64,000 bases of DNA from Aestuariibacter sp. (GTDB lineage Bacteria > Pseudomonadota > Gammaproteobacteria > Enterobacterales > Alteromonadaceae): positions 3,799,328-3,863,327 of the forward strand of contig CP051238.1 in NCBI GenBank assembly GCA_017794925.1, read 5' to 3'. Below the pieces are notes generated by a model, which worked only from the letters and a program-made list of their open reading frames with translations, was not told the DNA's origin and made no database searches. A program made the translations under genes and the position numbers. Every line of letters starts with the position of its first letter. The stretch's first letter is position 1. Shown in pieces: positions 36,596 to 44,822 of this stretch.

Positions 36596-37027
36596 TTACT
36601 GTCCGCAGGGTTTGCTAATGGGGTTAAACACAACCGGAATACCGATACCCGGGTCCGGTCGCGGCTCGAGCGTTAAAATACGGCTGATTTCACGCACATA
36701 ATCATCCCAGTTTTGCACTTTCGTAATAGCATCCAGATACTGCCCGTTTTTCAGAAACACCAGCGCCGGCCAGGCCATAAAGTTGTATCGCCCTCTGCAG
36801 GCTGTCTGAATATTCGTCGACACCACAGCCGGGGTAAGCTGGCCGAAGCGCTTGATTAACTCGGGTAAAATCACCGCGACATCCAGGCTTTCAGGGAAGC
36901 GTTTAGGATCTTCCGTTAAAAACAAGACGCTGTAGGGGGTGCTGGTAATAAAGTCTTCGAAATTGTCATCGTCGAGCACCGGGTAGCCCAGTTCGTCGAC
37001 CAGTCGGTCTATCAGTGGTGAAGTCAT
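36596..37027 (-). CDS. hupG: Hydrogenase small-subunit chaperone HupG/HyaE
   Basis: 143 residues with a thioredoxin-like fold of the HyaE family. No CxxC motif lies in the active-site position (the segment reads GRYNFMAWPALVF), as usual for HyaE, so it is a chaperone rather than a redox enzyme. Relatives bind the Tat signal of the small subunit (here HupS). It is 9 bp after hupF. Confidence 0.88.
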   Translation of the reverse strand: MTSPLIDRLVDELGYPVLDDDNFEDFITSTPYSVLFLTEDPKRFPESLDVAVILPELIKRFGQLTPAVVSTNIQTACRGRYNFMAWPALVFLKNGQYLDAITKVQNWDDYVREISRILTLEPRPDPGIGIPVVFNPISKPCGQ

Positions 37028-37036
37028 GTTGTTCTC

Positions 37037-37345
37037 TTATTTTAATAATGGTTTTAAATGGTCGGGTAACTCAGGCTCTTTGCGAACCAGATCACCAAAG
37101 CAGTCGTCGAGGTTTACTGATTGGCCAGACATCACGCGTTCTATGGCACTGACGGCTTCTTCCACCTGTTTAGCGCGCTCGGGGCTCAGTATTTCTCGCG
37201 CAACATCCAAAAAAATCAGCAGCCAGGTACCCGCTTCAACTGAGCCAACCAATGAGGTATCCACCCAACGAATGTCTTCGCCGCGCTGGCACCGAGCGCG
37301 ATGCTCGGTGCTTTCAAGTACCTGGTACACAAGACCAATACACAT
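37037..37345 (-). CDS. hupF: HypC-family chaperone HupF
   Basis: 102-residue paralogue of HypC with the N-terminal MCIGLVYQV (Cys2) and a C-terminal extension. HupF is dedicated to the HupL precursor and protects it in the presence of oxygen in Rhizobium. Its start overlaps the hupD stop by one base. Confidence 0.92.
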   Translation of the reverse strand: MCIGLVYQVLESTEHRARCQRGEDIRWVDTSLVGSVEAGTWLLIFLDVAREILSPERAKQVEEAVSAIERVMSGQSVNLDDCFGDLVRKEPELPDHLKPLLK

Positions 37346-37977
37346 CAGTCCGTTCCTTCAGGCACTGATGTTGCTCCCGCAATGACACGTATGTCGCCAG
37401 TACGACAGGCTGACGCCTCGTCCGGACGACCTTGTTCATAATCACTTAAATTTAACTGCCCCGGCGAAAGCGCTTGTGCCTTGCCGGCCTGGCGTGTTGG
37501 TTCGACGCCAAACTTAGCGAGATAATCCAACGCGATGTCGATCGCTGGCTTAACCTGGGCTTTGACTTCAGGGCGCAAACTGCCTCCAAAGTCTTCCAGT
37601 TCAACAGGCTGACACCCCACCAACAATAAATCAGCCGGGTAATTACCGGTGAACTCGGCCATGGCGAGTACTTCCTGAAAGCCGGTTTGATGCAGGCTCA
37701 TTTGCTTGGCGCCCATGAATTTGGGTACGTCTTCGTTGTAGATTTTTTTCAGTGTACCCGGTGGTAATCCATAATCGATGGCGTCAAACACCACCAATAC
37801 ATCGGCTTGCTGAACATGCTGAACCAGGTAAATTCCCTGTGTTCCACCATCGACCATGCTGACATTGTCAGGGAATACATAGTCCTGATTAAGGGTCTCC
37901 ACACAACGTACACCAAAGCCTTCGTCGGCCCAGAGAATATTGCCAATGCCTAAAATAAGTACTTGTTTTTCATTCAT
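37345..37977 (-). CDS. hupD: Hydrogenase maturation endopeptidase HupD
   Basis: 210-residue protease that removes the C-terminal tail of HupL after nickel insertion. Nickel-sensing residues align with E. coli HybD (Glu16, Asp62, His93) as Glu19, Asp65 and His96 here. The first line LILGIGNILWADEGFG is diagnostic. The C-terminal ~40 residues extend beyond the core. It is first gene of the long accessory unit. A 219-bp gap with promoter and terminator candidates separates it from the higA-like gene. Confidence 0.94.
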   Translation of the reverse strand: MNEKQVLILGIGNILWADEGFGVRCVETLNQDYVFPDNVSMVDGGTQGIYLVQHVQQADVLVVFDAIDYGLPPGTLKKIYNEDVPKFMGAKQMSLHQTGFQEVLAMAEFTGNYPADLLLVGCQPVELEDFGGSLRPEVKAQVKPAIDIALDYLAKFGVEPTRQAGKAQALSPGQLNLSDYEQGRPDEASACRTGDIRVIAGATSVPEGTD

Positions 37978-38052
37978 TAGATTTTGTTCTGTACAATCTG
38001 GTTAGTTGGCTTCGACTGGCCAAATTACATTTCTTTTACATTTACTGTTAAA

Positions 38053-38068
38053 TACAAAGACCATGCCA
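38053..38068 (-). promoter_or_regulatory. Candidate sigma-54 promoter upstream of hupD (imperfect -12)
   Basis: On the minus strand the site reads TGGCATGGTCTTTGTA. It has a strong -24 (TGGCA) and correct spacing, but the -12 element is TTGTA instead of TTGCA. Predicted transcription start is ~38043, 66 nt before hupD. The GC-to-GT change lowers confidence. Confidence 0.4.
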
Positions 38069-38104
38069 ACATCCGGAATCTGGGGTGAGGCACGTTTCAC
38101 GGGG

Positions 38105-38123
38105 TGTAACGGGTGGCGTTACA
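38105..38123. promoter_or_regulatory. Inverted repeat in the higA-hupD gap, possible operator
   Basis: TGTAACG and CGTTACA form a perfect 7-bp inverted repeat with a 5-nt spacer, ~40 bp upstream of the -24 element proposed for hupD. It could be an operator for the HigA-like protein encoded next to it, or a small hairpin. Confidence 0.3.
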
Positions 38124-38149
38124 AGTACCCACAACGTAATTATGGTCAA

Positions 38150-38183
38150 AAACTTTCCAGTTACGATAAAAAATGGAAAGTTT
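38150..38183 (-). terminator. Hairpin after the higA-like gene, probable terminator
   Basis: A 10-bp perfect stem (AAACTTTCCA / TGGAAAGTTT) with a 14-nt loop begins 14 nt past the higA-like stop codon. On the minus strand it ends in TTTTTG. The stem is AT-rich and the loop long, so termination may be partial. It would separate the hupSLC-higA transcript from the hupD unit. Confidence 0.5.
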
Positions 38184-38196
38184 AATTTCAAAATAA

Positions 38197-38559
38197 TCAA
38201 GACTTATGCGTGGCGTCGTACAATTCCCATAGCAACTGCTTTTCCAACCAGAACATGGGCGTCGTTTGAAACTGGTGTGCAAGGCGCAGTGCTGTGTCGG
38301 CAGAAACAGCACGCTGCCCATTTATAATTTCATGAACACGGCGGCGTGATACCCCGAGCACGCGAGCCAGTTCAGATTGGCTCATACCCAGAGGAATCAA
38401 ATAGCAACGTTCCAGAAACACACCTGGATGTTCGGGTTTTCGACCGGTAAAACGAAGCCCGGATGCAGGCAGATTGACGTTTCGAGATTCCGGCATGCGC
38501 ATTTCAGTTATTGAGTGAAAGGAATGGGGGCGCAGGCAGGTCGACAATTCCACCCGCAC
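38197..38559 (-). CDS. HigA-family helix-turn-helix protein inside the hydrogenase cluster
   Basis: Up to 120 residues. The core from about residue 40 is a HigA/VapI-type XRE domain: PEHPGVFLERCYLIPLGMSQ, then ARVLGVSRRRVHEIINGQR, then ADTALRLAHQFQT and FWL. No HigB-like toxin frame lies on either side: hupC ends 13 bp before and hupD follows. The called start is GTG 38559; ATG 38502 or 38496 would trim the non-conserved N-terminus, and no start has a convincing ribosome site. It is probably cotranscribed with hupSLC. It may be a stand-alone regulator rather than an antitoxin. Confidence 0.85.
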   Translation of the reverse strand: MRVELSTCLRPHSFHSITEMRMPESRNVNLPASGLRFTGRKPEHPGVFLERCYLIPLGMSQSELARVLGVSRRRVHEIINGQRAVSADTALRLAHQFQTTPMFWLEKQLLWELYDATHKS

Positions 38560-38572
38560 CCCACTGAGGAGC

Positions 38573-39316
38573 TTAGTCTGGCTTATCGTCTTTAAACATC
38601 CGCCAGCCGCTGATCATGGTAGAGATCAGGCTTTGGCGAGACATGATGTCTTCGCGAATCGCCACATACACATGGATCATAATAAACGTGATCAGATACC
38701 ACATACCCAATCTGTGCCAGGTATGGACATCCTGACTCTGACCAAACAGCGGGATCACCCAGCCGAATAACGTATCCTGCCAGCTACCCTGCCCGGCACC
38801 TTCGCTGTATAACGCAAAGCCAGTTACGATCATGAAAATCATGCCAAGGATAAAGAAAAAGAACATCCCTAACTGTGCAAGTGGATTATGACCAATGTAC
38901 TTCTTAGGCGTTTTTTCCAAAAACAGGTACCAACGCATTTCGTGCCACACTTCTTTCCACCAGGCTTTCACAAAGAACTTGGGAAAAAACAGTTCGCGGG
39001 AATGATGATTCCCCACCAGCGCCCAGTACAGACGGCCAATAAAGCCGATGGTCACGATATACGCTGCCGCAAAGTGGGCAAACCGGATATAACCCATTAA
39101 AAAGTTATCGCTGGCTTCACCCGGTAAGGTCGGTAAAGGCTGACCAATAAAATATCCGGTGATACATAGGGTAATGATGGAAAATACCGTTACCCAGTGC
39201 CACAACCGCACCGGCGCCTCGTACACGTACACCGCCGTTTGACGACGGGTAATGACCTTCTCTTCACCACTGTGGTGGTTGTCGGTCAGGTCTTTTCTCT
39301 TAACTGACGTAGACAT
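38573..39316 (-). CDS. hupC: Ni/Fe-hydrogenase b-type cytochrome subunit HupC
   Basis: 247-residue inner-membrane di-heme cytochrome b that anchors HupSL and passes electrons from H2 to quinone. It has four membrane segments, with candidate heme histidines in VRLWHWVTVF, RFAHFAAAYIV and VHTWHRLGMWY. The hydrophilic N-terminus (~1-35) is longer than usual. It follows hupL by 27 bp. Confidence 0.94.
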   Translation of the reverse strand: MSTSVKRKDLTDNHHSGEEKVITRRQTAVYVYEAPVRLWHWVTVFSIITLCITGYFIGQPLPTLPGEASDNFLMGYIRFAHFAAAYIVTIGFIGRLYWALVGNHHSRELFFPKFFVKAWWKEVWHEMRWYLFLEKTPKKYIGHNPLAQLGMFFFFILGMIFMIVTGFALYSEGAGQGSWQDTLFGWVIPLFGQSQDVHTWHRLGMWYLITFIMIHVYVAIREDIMSRQSLISTMISGWRMFKDDKPD

Positions 39317-39343
39317 AGTTGAGTCTCCCGTGAGCGCAAGCGC

Positions 39344-41152
39344 TTAACGAATTTTCACGTTGGTCAGCTCCTGACCATCTTCGCTCATAACGTGCGTAGA
39401 ACAGGCCAGGCAAGGATCAAAGCTGTGTAAGGTTCGCAGGATTTCAACCGGCTCGTCAGGACGTTCCATTGGCGTGTTAAGCAACGAGGCTTCGAACGCA
39501 CCGATGTTGCCTTCAGAGTCACGCGGAGAACCATTCCAGGTGGTCGGTACCACTGCCTGATAGTTCTCGATCTTGCCGTCTTTGATTTTAATCCAGTGAC
39601 CCAACGCCCCGCGCGGCGCTTCGTTGGTCCCCACCCCTTTCGCCTCTTTCGGCCAGGTTTTTGGATCCCACTTTTCAACGTTAGCGGTAGAGCTATCGCC
39701 GTTTTTAATGTTGTTAACTAACTGGTGCCAGTCGTCCAGCATGGAATCCACGCACAGTTCTGAACACAGTGCACGGGCCAGCGTGCGGCCAAGTGTTGAA
39801 GGCAGAAATTGCTTAAGACCCAGATCCATGCCTGTCGCCTGATTAAATGCCGACAGCGACCGGTCCACCTGATCCTGAACATATTCTTTGCCTGACGCGT
39901 AAGCAACGATATAGCGAGCCAGCGGCCCTACTTCCATGGCGTGACCTTTCCAGCGAGGCGCTTTTATCCAGCTGTACTTAGCACTTTCGTCCAGTTCTTT
40001 GATATTCGTTTTCGTGCCCTTGAAGTTTGGCCCCAATTCGAATTTTGCTTCGGTTTCACCATCCCACGGATGCAGCCCTTTCGCCCCGTTGGCGTACTGA
40101 TACCAGCTGTGATCAACGAACTCCTGAATTTCATTCGGGTCGCGTACATCAACCGGATGGACTTCATCCCAGTTGCCATTAATAATGGCACCGGCTGGTA
40201 GCAAGTCGGTAGATTTGTCACCCGGCACCACGGTATGTGTGCCGTAACACAGTACGTTTGACGCAGCCAGACCACCACCGTGCAGCCAGTCTTTATATAG
40301 CGTGGCAATGGCAATGACATCTGGGATATACACATTTTTAATAAAGGCTTCTGCTTCGCGAATACGCTCCAGTACAAAGTTCAGACTGGTCATGTTCACC
40401 GGCGCACCTGAAGAACCTGTGCCATCCAGATTAATCGCACATGGCACACCACCCACCATAAAGTTCGGGTGTGGGTTTTTACCGCCGAAGATCGTATGGA
40501 TCTTGACGATTTCTTTTTGCATATCCAGCGCTTCAAGGTAATGCGCAACGGCCATTAAGTCCGCTTCTGGTGGCAGTTTATAAGCCGGATTACTCCAATA
40601 CCCATTGGCAAACAAGCCCAACTGACCACTTTCGATGAACTTTTTAATACGGGTTTGTACATCGCGGAAGTAACCAGGGCTCGACAAGGGATGCGATGAA
40701 GACACTTTCTGTTGCAACGCTGAGGTTGCTTTCGGATCCGCTTTTAATGCATTTACCGGGTTTACCCAGTCCAACGCATGTAAATGATAGAAGTGCACCA
40801 CGTGGTCATGGATGTTCAGCGTTTTGTCCATCAAATGACGAATAAGATGCGCGTTCAAAGGAATATCGATGCCTAATGCATCTTCTACCGCCCTGACACT
40901 GGTCAGCGCGTGACAACCGGTACACACTCCACAAATACGTTCTACGAATGCCCAGGCATCACGTGGATCGCGGCCTTTCAGGATGACTTCCAGGCCACGC
41001 CACATGGTCCCCGTTGAAACGGCATTGCGAATGATATTGTTGTCATCCACGTTAACTTCACATCGCATGTGACCTTCAATCCGGGTGACCGGATCCACCA
41101 CAATACGGCGTCCTGAGCTGTCTAATAATTTTGAATTTAACGGCGTATTCAT
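39344..41152 (-). CDS. hupL: Uptake [NiFe]-hydrogenase large subunit HupL
   Basis: 602-residue catalytic subunit of a periplasm-facing H2 oxidase. N-terminal nickel ligands are Cys74 and Cys77 in ERICGVCTGCH; C-terminal ligands are Cys581 and Cys584 in DPCLACSTH. The 15 residues after His587 form the extension that HupD cleaves. Family segments include RIEGHMR near the start. It has no signal of its own and is exported with the Tat-tagged small subunit. It overlaps the hupS stop by one base. Confidence 0.97.
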   Translation of the reverse strand: MNTPLNSKLLDSSGRRIVVDPVTRIEGHMRCEVNVDDNNIIRNAVSTGTMWRGLEVILKGRDPRDAWAFVERICGVCTGCHALTSVRAVEDALGIDIPLNAHLIRHLMDKTLNIHDHVVHFYHLHALDWVNPVNALKADPKATSALQQKVSSSHPLSSPGYFRDVQTRIKKFIESGQLGLFANGYWSNPAYKLPPEADLMAVAHYLEALDMQKEIVKIHTIFGGKNPHPNFMVGGVPCAINLDGTGSSGAPVNMTSLNFVLERIREAEAFIKNVYIPDVIAIATLYKDWLHGGGLAASNVLCYGTHTVVPGDKSTDLLPAGAIINGNWDEVHPVDVRDPNEIQEFVDHSWYQYANGAKGLHPWDGETEAKFELGPNFKGTKTNIKELDESAKYSWIKAPRWKGHAMEVGPLARYIVAYASGKEYVQDQVDRSLSAFNQATGMDLGLKQFLPSTLGRTLARALCSELCVDSMLDDWHQLVNNIKNGDSSTANVEKWDPKTWPKEAKGVGTNEAPRGALGHWIKIKDGKIENYQAVVPTTWNGSPRDSEGNIGAFEASLLNTPMERPDEPVEILRTLHSFDPCLACSTHVMSEDGQELTNVKIR

Positions 41153-42228
41153 TATTCTTGTTCTCCCTTATGCTGCGCGCGTTTTATCGCACTGACGGCA
41201 GCATGTGCAGCAATGGCCGCGCCTACACCGCCCGCAACGGCGGTGCCTACTTCATCGGCATTCGATTCAATGCCAAACTGATTAATGTCGGTTAAGCGGT
41301 CGTAGAAGGAGCCCTTGTCCCAGAAACCGTCTTCTGAGCAGCCGATACAACCGTGCCCAGCCTGAATAGGGAATGATGTCCCTTCGTTCCAGCGCACCGT
41401 TGAACAGGCGTTATACGTAGTTGGTCCCTTACATCCTACTTTGTACAGGCAATAGCCTTTACGTGCGCCTTCGTCATCCCACTGCTCCACAAACTGTCCC
41501 GCATCGAAATGCGGACGGCGGTAACACTTATCGTGAATACGCTGGCTATAGAACATTTTCGGACGACCCTGGCGGTCGAGTTCAGGCACTTTGCCAAAGG
41601 TCAGCATGTAGGTAATAACACCGGTCATTACCTCTGCAATGGGCGGACAGCCCGGCACTTTAATAATTGGCTTATCTTTAATCACCTTGTGGATGGGTAC
41701 AGCCTGCGTCGGGTTGGGACGCGCAGCCTGTACACATCCCCAGGATGCACAGGATCCCCAGGCAATGATTGCGGCAGCGTCTTTTGCTGCGTGTTTTAAC
41801 TGGTCCAAAAACGGCTTACCGCCAACAATACAGAACATGCCATCTTCGTTAAGCGGCGGATTACCTTCCACTGCCAGAATGTATTTGCCTTTGTACTTCT
41901 GCATGGTTTCTTCAAGAATCGCTTCCGCCTGATGACCGGCAGATGCCATCAAAGTATCGTCGTAATCCAACGAGATCATCGACAAAACAACATCTTTTAC
42001 GAGGGGATGGGCGGAGCGAATAAACGATTCAGAACAACAGGTACATTCCAGACCGTGCAGCCACAGTACGGGCGTCCGTTCTTTGGTTTCCATCGCATGT
42101 GCGATTCGAGGTGCGAACGCGGGCCCAAGCCCGAGAGCAGCAGCCGTCAGGCTACAGTATTTCAGAAAACTACGACGGGTGATCCCCTGTCGACGCATAA
42201 CTTCATAAAAGGTCTCTAATTGGGACAT
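41152..42228 (-). CDS. hupS: Uptake [NiFe]-hydrogenase small subunit HupS, oxygen-tolerant type
   Basis: 358 residues from ATG 42228, which has a GGAGGA ribosome site; the open frame reaches 42264. The Tat signal has ITRRSFLKY (Arg18-Arg19). The proximal cluster shows six cysteines: Cys62, Cys64, Cys65, Cys160, Cys165 and Cys194. With a constant offset of 45 these fall on C17, C19, C20, C115, C120 and C149 of E. coli Hyd-1, whose extra C19 and C120 make the [4Fe-3S] cluster of oxygen-tolerant enzymes. A C-terminal Ala/Gly/Val helix (~320-345) anchors it next to HupC. Confidence 0.97.
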   Translation of the reverse strand: MSQLETFYEVMRRQGITRRSFLKYCSLTAAALGLGPAFAPRIAHAMETKERTPVLWLHGLECTCCSESFIRSAHPLVKDVVLSMISLDYDDTLMASAGHQAEAILEETMQKYKGKYILAVEGNPPLNEDGMFCIVGGKPFLDQLKHAAKDAAAIIAWGSCASWGCVQAARPNPTQAVPIHKVIKDKPIIKVPGCPPIAEVMTGVITYMLTFGKVPELDRQGRPKMFYSQRIHDKCYRRPHFDAGQFVEQWDDEGARKGYCLYKVGCKGPTTYNACSTVRWNEGTSFPIQAGHGCIGCSEDGFWDKGSFYDRLTDINQFGIESNADEVGTAVAGGVGAAIAAHAAVSAIKRAQHKGEQE

Positions 42229-42356
42229 CTGGTCCTCCGGCAGTGATACCCGCTGAAGAAGCACTTACGCCAAATTTGCACAGCCTGTGGAGCCTGGTCT
42301 TGAGTTCTGATGTAAGCAGTTTCAGCTATTATTGTTGTAATGTTCCTGCGCTACAC

Positions 42357-42372
42357 TGCAAACAACAGACCA
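42357..42372 (-). promoter_or_regulatory. Candidate sigma-54 promoter for hupSLC
   Basis: On the minus strand TGGTCTGTTGTTTGCA has GG-N10-GC spacing and a perfect -12 (TTGCA), but only TGG of the -24 box. Transcription would begin near 42347, giving a ~119-nt leader to hupS. The 257-bp gap to hypF otherwise holds the inverted repeat listed next. Confidence 0.5.
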
Positions 42373-42381
42373 AAAATAATA

Positions 42382-42397
42382 ACTGTTAAATAACAGT
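42382..42397. promoter_or_regulatory. Inverted repeat upstream of the hupS promoter
   Basis: ACTGTTA-AA-TAACAGT, a perfect 7-bp inverted repeat with a 2-nt spacer, starts ~10 bp upstream of the proposed -24 box. Its left 10 bases (ACTGTTAAAT) recur at 38044-38053 before hupD. It may be a binding site for an activator or repressor. Confidence 0.4.
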
Positions 42398-42485
42398 AAC
42401 TTAAGGCATGTCAGAGAGATTAAGTGAAAAGCTAATTCACCATTGGAAAGAAAAACGGAAAGTGTGTTTACACCTGGTTAACTCG

Positions 42486-44822
42486 CTAAACAGACGAAAC
42501 TTGAGCCAGTGCCACTAATGCCTGGCCAAAAGCAATCCCCCCGTCATTGGCAGGTAAAGTTTTGTGGTTGAGGACAGTCAAACCCTGAGACTCCAGGCCA
42601 GTCGTCAGCCCATGAAATACGCGTTGGTTTTGCATAACACCACCCGACAGCGCCACCGTATCAAATTCATAGGTTTGTCGGACGTGGGCGGTCATAGCAA
42701 GCAGTGCATCAATGAATCCAATGTGAAATGCAGCAGCGATACTGGCTTTATCCCGGCCACCTGAGAGATCGTCTAGCAGCGCTTGCCATAGCAAGCGGGT
42801 GTTAATGAGGTTATCTTCGATAGTAAATTCGTAGGGGGCTGGAGTAGTGGAGCATTGCCCGGCCAACGTTTCCAATTGAATGGCGGCCTGACCCTCGTAG
42901 CTGATATTATCAGCTGAACACCCTAACGCCGCTGCAACGGCATCAAACAAACGTCCGGCAGAACTGGTCATGGGCACGTTCAGGCCCTTTTCCAGCATCA
43001 TGTCAAACGTCTGACACACCGGAGAACCCAGTTGCGGGATGAGATTGGCAAAAGCAGCGATGTCCGTTGCAGAGTAATGCTGACGAAGCTGTGCATACAA
43101 ACACCGCCAGGGGGATTTTATTGCCTGCGCACCGCCAATCAGGGGAAACGGCGTGATTGAACCCACACGTTCCATAGAATGGTAGCCGCCGAACAAAAAC
43201 TCACCTCCCCACAAACTACCGTCTGTGCCATAGCCGGTGCCATCCAGACAAATGCCCAACACCTTTGGTGCGGTTCGCGGATACTGGTTATCCCCGAGGC
43301 AAGACGCAATGTGCGCGTGATGATGCTGTACCTTAAACAGTGTCTTACCTTGCTCAGCCAGACTTGCTGCATGTTTGGTAGACAGGTATTCCGGGTGCAT
43401 GTCACAGGCATAGCGCTGGCTGTGAATATCGTATAGCGACGTAAACAGTGATTGAGTATGCAAATACTGATCATAGGTACTGGCATCGTGCAGGTCGCCC
43501 AAATGCTGCGTCACGATGGCTTTATTGCCCTTCACCATACAAACCGTGTTTTTTAACTGCCCGCCAAGTGCAATAAGAGGCTCATCCGCTCTGAATCCAG
43601 GGGGCAATGGCAGACTTGTCGGTGCGAAACCTCTGGCGCGTCTGAAAAACTGAACGCCCCTGCTGTCCGCCAGCACCACAGAATCGTCCAATCGGTTGTG
43701 AATTGGCCTGTTGTGCAACAGCAGCAGGTCTGCAATGTCGTGCAGTTGCTCTCTGGCATCGTCGTTACTGATCGCTTGTGGCGAACCAGACCGATTACCG
43801 CTGGTCATTACTACGGGCACGTCCAGTTGCGCCATGAGCAACCAGTGAATGGGCGAATACGGCAACATAAACCCAAGCATGCCCGTGTCGGGTGCTACCG
43901 ACGGAGCTATGGAGTGAGATGACGGGTCTGAATTACGTTTTGGCAGTAACACCACAGGCGCCGCAGGGCTGGAAAGCATGGCTTCTGCATGCTCAGACAC
44001 ATTGACGTATTGTTTAATTGCCTCTGTCGAATGCGCCATTAATGCCAACGCTTTACCTGGCCGGTGTTTGCGCTCTCTTAGTTGTTGAACGGTCTGCTCG
44101 TTGGTGGCATCACATACTAGGTGCACGCCACCAATGCCTTTCACCGCGACAATCTTGCCGTCTTTGATTGCTGTTGCCAGCACGGCAAAGGGGTCAGAAG
44201 CTTGAATAACCGTACCGTCTGATGATTCGAGTACACATTGAGGCCCGCAGTCCGGGCAGGCATTGGGTTGGGCGTGAAAGCGTCTGTCGGCTGGATTGTC
44301 ATATTCGCGCTGACAGGCCTCGCACAACATAAATTCTGCCATTGTGGTGGACGCCCTGTCGTACGGGATATGTTTAATAATACTCAGCCGCGGCCCACAG
44401 TTTGTGCAATTTATGAAAGGATAACCGTAGCGGCGATCGTTACTATTGTGAAGCTCTGACAGACAGTCAGTGCAAGTTGCAGAATCCGGTGCACAACCGG
44501 TACTTACTTCACCGGCTCGTGATGCAACAATATGAAAGCCACTGAATTCAGTGAAGCTCGCAGGCTCCGTCGTCACAGACTCAATAACAGCCAATGGCGG
44601 ATGTTCATTGCAGAGCCGATCAGCAAAGCGTTCAGTCGTTGCTGCGTTAGCAAGAATATCAATCGTTACGCCCGCGGCATCGTTAAACACCTGACCCGTT
44701 AATGCCATATCGTTGGCTAATTGCCAGACAAACGGGCGAAATCCAACGCCTTGCACCACGCCGCTGACGCGAAGCCTGCTCCCATTAACCTGTGACACTA
44801 ATGCACCGTACAGGCCATACAA
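42486..44822 (-). CDS. hypF: Carbamoyltransferase HypF
   Basis: 778-residue enzyme that makes carbamoyl-AMP from carbamoyl phosphate and transfers the carbamoyl group to HypE, for the CN ligands. Domains in order: acylphosphatase (VVQGVGFRPFVWQLA), two zinc-finger segments (CTDC..CTNC, CEAC..CPDC), a YrdC-like domain, and a Kae1-like carbamoyltransferase domain with HHHAHIASCLGD. The start at 44822 overlaps hupV by 25 bp; a GTG at 44798 that overlaps the hupV stop is an alternative. Neither has a strong ribosome site, so coupling to hupV is likely. Confidence 0.95.
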   Translation of the reverse strand: MYGLYGALVSQVNGSRLRVSGVVQGVGFRPFVWQLANDMALTGQVFNDAAGVTIDILANAATTERFADRLCNEHPPLAVIESVTTEPASFTEFSGFHIVASRAGEVSTGCAPDSATCTDCLSELHNSNDRRYGYPFINCTNCGPRLSIIKHIPYDRASTTMAEFMLCEACQREYDNPADRRFHAQPNACPDCGPQCVLESSDGTVIQASDPFAVLATAIKDGKIVAVKGIGGVHLVCDATNEQTVQQLRERKHRPGKALALMAHSTEAIKQYVNVSEHAEAMLSSPAAPVVLLPKRNSDPSSHSIAPSVAPDTGMLGFMLPYSPIHWLLMAQLDVPVVMTSGNRSGSPQAISNDDAREQLHDIADLLLLHNRPIHNRLDDSVVLADSRGVQFFRRARGFAPTSLPLPPGFRADEPLIALGGQLKNTVCMVKGNKAIVTQHLGDLHDASTYDQYLHTQSLFTSLYDIHSQRYACDMHPEYLSTKHAASLAEQGKTLFKVQHHHAHIASCLGDNQYPRTAPKVLGICLDGTGYGTDGSLWGGEFLFGGYHSMERVGSITPFPLIGGAQAIKSPWRCLYAQLRQHYSATDIAAFANLIPQLGSPVCQTFDMMLEKGLNVPMTSSAGRLFDAVAAALGCSADNISYEGQAAIQLETLAGQCSTTPAPYEFTIEDNLINTRLLWQALLDDLSGGRDKASIAAAFHIGFIDALLAMTAHVRQTYEFDTVALSGGVMQNQRVFHGLTTGLESQGLTVLNHKTLPANDGGIAFGQALVALAQVSSV

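Noticed and set aside
38085..38327. Plus-strand open frame as a HigB toxin for the HigA-like protein
   Set aside because: The translation has no HigB/RelE features and is antisense to the end of the higA-like gene and to the intergenic hairpins.
42229..42485. FNR box upstream of hupS
   Set aside because: No TTGAT-N4-ATCAA match was found; the inverted repeat there has a different sequence and spacer.
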